From Streptococcus sp. 596553 (lineage in GTDB: Bacteria > Bacillota > Bacilli > Lactobacillales > Streptococcaceae), in assembly GCF_900411395.1 (NCBI RefSeq), contig NZ_OXCQ01000001.1, forward strand, positions 316,106 to 380,105: a stretch of DNA of 64,000 bases. The letters are read 5' to 3'. Positions 60,300 through 64,000 of the stretch are shown here, piece after piece (position 1 is the stretch's first letter; each line of letters opens with the position of its first letter). The notes below the pieces were generated by a model that was not told where the DNA came from, ran no database searches, and saw only the letters and a list, made by a program, of their open reading frames with translations. The position numbers and the translations under genes are program-made.

Positions 60300-61192
60300 G
60301 GTTTGAATTTATCGCAGATGAACATGTCAAGGTTAAGACTTTCTTAAAAAAGCACGAGGTTTCTAAGGGGCTTCTGGCCAAGATTAAGTTTCGAGGTGGA
60401 GCTATTCTGGTCAACGACCAACCGCAAAATGCAACCTATCTATTGGATATTGGGGACCGAGTTATCATAGATATTCCCGCTGAGGAAGGTTTTGAAACTC
60501 TCGAAGCTATCGAGCGCCCACTGGATATTCTCTATGAGGATGACCATTTTCTAGTCTTAAATAAACCCTATGGAGTGGCTTCTATTCCTAGTGTTAATCA
60601 CTCCAATACCATCGCTAATTTTATCAAGGGTTACTACGTCAAGCAAGACTATGAAAATCAGCAGGTTCACATTGTAACTAGACTTGATAGAGATACTTCT
60701 GGCTTGATGCTCTTTGCTAAGCACGGCTATGCCCATGCACGATTAGACAAGCAGTTGCAGAAGAAGTCCATTGAAAAACGCTACTTTGCTTTGGTTAAAG
60801 GCGATGGACACTTGGAGTCAGAGGGGGAAATTATTGCTCCGATTGCGCGTGATGAAGACTCCATTATTACCAGACGCGTAGCTAAAGGTGGAAAGTATGC
60901 TCATACTTCTTACAAGATTGTAGCATCTTATGGGAATATTCATTTGGTAGACATTCGCCTGCACACTGGTCGAACCCACCAAATCCGAGTCCATTTTTCT
61001 CATATTGGTTTTCCTTTGTTGGGAGATGACTTGTACGGTGGTAGTCTAGACGATGGAATTCAGCGCCAGGCCCTACATTGTCATTCCTTAACTTTTTATC
61101 ATCCATTTTTAGAGCAAGACTTGCAGTTAGAAAGTCCCTTGCCGAATGATTTTAGCAACCTTATTACCCAGTTATCAACTAATACTCTATAA
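60296..61192 (+). CDS. rluD: RluD-family 23S rRNA pseudouridine synthase
   Basis: This enzyme isomerises uridines in RNA, probably in helix 69 of 23S rRNA. An N-terminal S4-like part is followed by the catalytic domain with the active Asp in [18 protein letters not shown] (about 124-141) and [20 protein letters not shown] near 224. Length is 298 aa. The exact target among RluA/C/D types is inferred. Confidence 0.88.
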   Translation: MRFEFIADEHVKVKTFLKKHEVSKGLLAKIKFRGGAILVNDQPQNATYLLDIGDRVIIDIPAEEGFETLEAIERPLDILYEDDHFLVLNKPYGVASIPSVNHSNTIANFIKGYYVKQDYENQQVHIVTRLDRDTSGLMLFAKHGYAHARLDKQLQKKSIEKRYFALVKGDGHLESEGEIIAPIARDEDSIITRRVAKGGKYAHTSYKIVASYGNIHLVDIRLHTGRTHQIRVHFSHIGFPLLGDDLYGGSLDDGIQRQALHCHSLTFYHPFLEQDLQLESPLPNDFSNLITQLSTNTL

Positions 61193-61235
61193 AAACTGTT
61201 TCAGAGTATAATTATTATTTTAAAGGAGAAAACTC

Positions 61236-62207
61236 ATGGAAGTTTTTGAAAGTCTCAAAGCCAACTTGGTTGGTAAAAATGCTCGTATTGTTCTCCCTGA
61301 AGGGGAAGAGCCACGTATTCTTCAAGCGACTAAACGCTTGGTAAAAGAAACAGAAGTGATTCCTGTTTTGCTTGGAAATCCTGAAAAAATTAAAATTTAT
61401 CTTGAAATTGAAGGGATCATGGATGGTTATGAAGTTATTGACCCTCAACATTATCCTCAATTTGAAGAAATGGTTGTTGCCTTGGTGGAGCGTCGCAAGG
61501 GCAAAATGTCTGAAGAAGATGCACGCAAGGTTTTGGTTGAAGATGTCAATTACTTTGGTGTTATGTTGGTTTACTTGGGCTTGGTTGATGGAATGGTATC
61601 TGGAGCTATTCACTCAACAGCTTCAACAGTTCGCCCAGCCCTACAAATCATTAAAACTCGCCCAAATGTGACTCGTACTTCAGGTGCCTTCCTCATGGTT
61701 CGTGGTACGGAACGTTACCTCTTTGGAGACTGTGCTATCAATATCAATCCTGATGCAGAAGCCTTGGCTGAAATTGCCATCAACTCAGCAATCACAGCTA
61801 AGATGTTTGGCATCGAGCCTAAAATTGCTATGCTAAGCTATTCTACTAAAGGTTCAGGCTTTGGTGAAAGCGTTGATAAGGTTGTAGAAGCAACTAAAAT
61901 TGCTCACGACTTGCGTCCTGACCTTGAAATCGATGGTGAGTTGCAATTTGATGCGGCCTTTGTTCCCGAAACTGCAGCTCTGAAAGCTCCGGGAAGTACA
62001 GTAGCTGGTCAAGCAAATGTCTTTATCTTCCCAGGTATAGAGGCAGGAAATATTGGCTACAAGATGGCTGAACGTCTTGGTGGTTTTGCGGCTGTAGGAC
62101 CTGTTTTGCAAGGTTTGAACAAGCCAGTTAACGACCTTTCTCGTGGATGTAATGCAGATGATGTTTACAAGTTAACCCTTATCACAGCAGCCCAAGCTGT
62201 TCATTAA
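61236..62207 (+). CDS. pta: Phosphate acetyltransferase
   Basis: This enzyme converts acetyl-CoA and phosphate to acetyl phosphate, feeding acetate kinase for ATP and, in streptococci, handling acetyl-P made by pyruvate oxidase. The 323-aa short form has LPEGEEPRILQAT at the N-terminus and SYSTKGSGFGESVDKV (about 194-209). A -10 TATAAT near 61206 and RBS aaaggag precede it. Confidence 0.96.
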   Translation: MEVFESLKANLVGKNARIVLPEGEEPRILQATKRLVKETEVIPVLLGNPEKIKIYLEIEGIMDGYEVIDPQHYPQFEEMVVALVERRKGKMSEEDARKVLVEDVNYFGVMLVYLGLVDGMVSGAIHSTASTVRPALQIIKTRPNVTRTSGAFLMVRGTERYLFGDCAININPDAEALAEIAINSAITAKMFGIEPKIAMLSYSTKGSGFGESVDKVVEATKIAHDLRPDLEIDGELQFDAAFVPETAALKAPGSTVAGQANVFIFPGIEAGNIGYKMAERLGGFAAVGPVLQGLNKPVNDLSRGCNADDVYKLTLITAAQAVH

Positions 62208-62215
62208 TAGTGAAA

Positions 62216-62503
62216 ACTATAAAGCGATATACTATGCTATACTGTAGTTATGAAACTATGTACGAAAAGCACTGCCATTAACTCCTGGGAACTAAATTAC
62301 TGATTGGTGTCAAAAAGGACAACTTCCAAGCGATGATATCCTGTCTATATACGACCTATAGAAATCTGTAATATACATGTCCGTAAAACGATAAATTCCC
62401 TTTTTGATTTTAAATGAGTATGAAAAGAGAATTTTTTCATTAGAAAACGCATAATATTGAGTGTTTTGACACCTGCTATTATGCGTTTTTTATAATTTTT
62501 GCA
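62216..62503 (+). mobile_element. Degenerate insertion-sequence fragment (IS5-like)
   Basis: No ORF over 40 codons. One frame near 62297-62374 reads LIGVKKDNFQAMISCLYTTYR, recalling the N-terminus of IS5-family OrfA (compare the IS1381 relic at 29963). A perfect 12-bp hairpin (aaaacgcataat/attatgcgtttt, 62454-62495) lies at the right end and can act as a terminator for pta. It is probably a decayed, non-mobile copy. Confidence 0.4.
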
Positions 62504-62551
62504 CCTTTCTTAGCCTTTGTTATCGACAAGTATTGTTCTAGCTCCTTGTTT

Positions 62552-62851
62552 TTAGAATGGCAATTTCCCAGCGAAAGCACCCAGTTTTTTCTTGGTAGTT
62601 TCATCGATTTGTTCAAGAGCAGAGTTGATGGCTTGAACGGTCATATCAGAAAGAGTTTCAAGGTCCTCTGGGTCAATGATAGCTGGATTGAAATCAATGC
62701 TGACAACTTTCTTATCTCCAGTTAAGGTCGCTTGGACAAGGTCTTGAGCAGATTTGCCAACAAATTGCATAGCTGCAAGTTCAGCTTGACTTTGTTCCAT
62801 TTGTTTTTGAAGTTTTTGTGCTTGGCGCATCATGTTTTGCATGTTCATCAT
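62552..62851 (-). CDS. YbaB/EbfC nucleoid-associated protein
   Basis: This 99-aa DNA-binding dimer is of the YbaB/EbfC family. The N-terminal coiled coil ([20 protein letters not shown]) and the central [17 protein letters not shown] are typical. The usual recR/dnaX neighbours are absent. An extended -10 (TGgTATAAT, minus strand, 62969-62977) implies a leader of ~110 nt. Confidence 0.92.
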   Translation of the reverse strand: MMNMQNMMRQAQKLQKQMEQSQAELAAMQFVGKSAQDLVQATLTGDKKVVSIDFNPAIIDPEDLETLSDMTVQAINSALEQIDETTKKKLGAFAGKLPF

Positions 62852-62977
62852 AAGATTTCTAAAGTTCCTTTCATCTCAAGGGGATAATCCTTGTTGTTAA
62901 CAAGTGCCTGATTTTCTCTCCTAATTGTTATTAGTAGCATATCCATCAAGCCCAAGTATTGATTTTATTATACCATT

Positions 62978-63219
62978 TTTTTAAGACATAGTCTTTTATT
63001 GGTGAGAGTTATTTATGTCAAGGAGTGATTAGAAATAAATTAAAATAATGATTTTTGCTAAGAGGGGCTCTATTCTAGTTTCATGGAAATGATTTTACTA
63101 AAGGTTCGTATGCTTTGTTTACAAACATGTTATCTCTATCTATTTTTGGATAAATAGTTATCTATTATTATGCTAATAGTAAAATCTAAATGGTAGCCTA
63201 CGATTTTTTAGAAAGAAAA
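62978..63219. other. Intergenic region with no recognised feature
   Basis: AT-rich sequence between the ybaB promoter and the next promoter. I see no ORF, hairpin of note or repeat. Confidence 0.5.
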
Positions 63220-63228
63220 TGGTACAAT
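63220..63228 (+). promoter_or_regulatory. Promoter of the DUF1275 gene
   Basis: Extended -10 TGgTACAAT, about 30 nt ahead of ATG 63259. Confidence 0.65.
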
Positions 63229-63258
63229 ATTCTAAGAGAAAATACAATGGGAGGGAAA

Positions 63259-63951
63259 ATGAGGTTATTACCTATAAGAAAAATATCACGTCAGTCTAAA
63301 AGGTTAGCACTTTTTTTGACGTTTTGTGCTGGATATGTAGATGCTTACACTTTTATTGTTCGCGGGAATACCCTTGTAGCTGGACAAACAGGAAATGTTG
63401 TCTTTCTTTCGGTAGAGCTAATACAAAATAATGTTTCGGATGTTAGGGATAAGCTTTTAACCTTAATAGCGTTTATGCTGGGAGTTTTTTTACTAACCAT
63501 TTATAAGGAAAAATTGAGAATTGTGAAAAAGCCAATTCTGTCACTGATTCCTTTGGCAATCTTATCAATAGTTATTGGTTTTGTGCCTCAGACTGTGGAT
63601 AATATCTATCTAGTGCCGCCCTTGGCCTTCTGTATGGGCTTGGTGACAACTGCTTTTGGAGAAGTATCGGGTATTGCTTACAATAATGCCTTTATGACAG
63701 GGAATATCAAACGGACCATGTTGGCTTTTGGAGATTATTTCCGGACCAAGCACACTCCTTTTTTGCGTGAAGGGTTCATATTTGTTAGCCTGCTTAGTAG
63801 TTTTGTCCTTGGTGTTGTCTTTTCAGCCTATTTGACGATTTTCTATCATGAAAAGACTATTCTTGGTGTTCCTATTATGATGAGTATTTTTTACCTTAGC
63901 ATGCTTTTTGCCTCGTGGCGGAAAAAAGTAAAAGAAAAAGCTTCATTTTAG
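63259..63951 (+). CDS. DUF1275 (YoaK-type) membrane protein
   Basis: This 230-aa protein has six probable membrane helices and DUF1275 landmarks: FCAGYVDAYTF (near 23), AGQTGNVVFLS near 43 and FMTGNIKRT near 155. It may be a transporter of unknown substrate. ATG 63259 with gggagg is chosen because the -10 at 63223 lies inside the longer frame that opens at 63190. Confidence 0.87.
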   Translation: MRLLPIRKISRQSKRLALFLTFCAGYVDAYTFIVRGNTLVAGQTGNVVFLSVELIQNNVSDVRDKLLTLIAFMLGVFLLTIYKEKLRIVKKPILSLIPLAILSIVIGFVPQTVDNIYLVPPLAFCMGLVTTAFGEVSGIAYNNAFMTGNIKRTMLAFGDYFRTKHTPFLREGFIFVSLLSSFVLGVVFSAYLTIFYHEKTILGVPIMMSIFYLSMLFASWRKKVKEKASF

Positions 63952-64000
63952 GTGTTATTACTTGTAAGAAAATAGGAGATATGATATACTTAGAGAGTTG

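Overview
The window is a stretch of streptococcal chromosome from the Streptococcus pneumoniae/S. mitis group. Base composition is low in G+C. Four BOX repeats are present, together with zinc-regulated histidine-triad (Pht) genes beside an AdcAII-type zinc lipoprotein, a Trp T-box ahead of a trpXYZ transporter, a preQ1-II riboswitch ahead of queT and an asd-motif RNA. From memory, gene order follows the pneumococcal core roughly from the ccdA2/etrx2 region to the DUF1275 gene after pta, with one large difference. Where typical pneumococci carry pathogenicity island 1 between rlmCD and ftsW, this genome has only about 0.7 kb with a broken IS1381 fragment. That favours S. mitis/S. pseudopneumoniae or an atypical pneumococcus, but species cannot be settled from this window.

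Layout. 1-986: 3' end of a Pro/Ala-rich membrane-anchored surface protein. 1215-2491: CcdA and Etrx2 extracytoplasmic thiol redox pair. 2612-4003: APC-type amino-acid permease. 4266-12070: AdcR-type operators, adcAII, and two large Pht genes, each encoding seven histidine triads. 12106-16141: pepT, an orphan hemH, mscL, a gtrA-like gene and queT. 16241-18919: tRNA-Thr, BOX, asd RNA, asd and dapA. 18965-29697: mnmE, tautomerase, tdk, prfA, prmC, a TsaC-like gene, an acetyltransferase, glyA, a nucleoid-associated protein, pmp23, a DUF1002 gene and rlmCD. 29698-30419: IS1381 relic. 30420-37602: ftsW, ppc, Trp T-box, trpXYZ. 37692-45348: dnaG, rpoD, a SufT-like gene, lafB, lafA, small membrane proteins, obg. 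45521-46145: a candidate large structured RNA. 46424-53928: murZ, acetyltransferase, CBS-hotdog regulator, map, pcrA, radC. On the minus strand 53925-58697: glutamine amidotransferase, rex, two small DUF genes, cysteine desulfurase, prs, CYTH. On the plus strand 58826-62207: relQ, nadK, rluD, pta. 62552-63951: ybaB (minus) and a DUF1275 membrane protein.

Functional themes. Zinc acquisition is arranged as two AdcR-type units (adcAII-phtD and phtE). Lysine/diaminopimelate synthesis (asd-dapA) follows a separately terminated small RNA. Tryptophan import is under T-box control. dnaG-rpoD form the usual replication/transcription-initiation pair. relQ-nadK-rluD-pta are tightly packed, with overlapping starts in the first three. 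The most interesting unexplained segment is the 45.5-46.1 kb non-coding region. It has its own promoter, pairing 5' and 3' ends and several internal helices, and holds no credible ORF. I found no CRISPR array, prophage, restriction system or recognisable new defence system.
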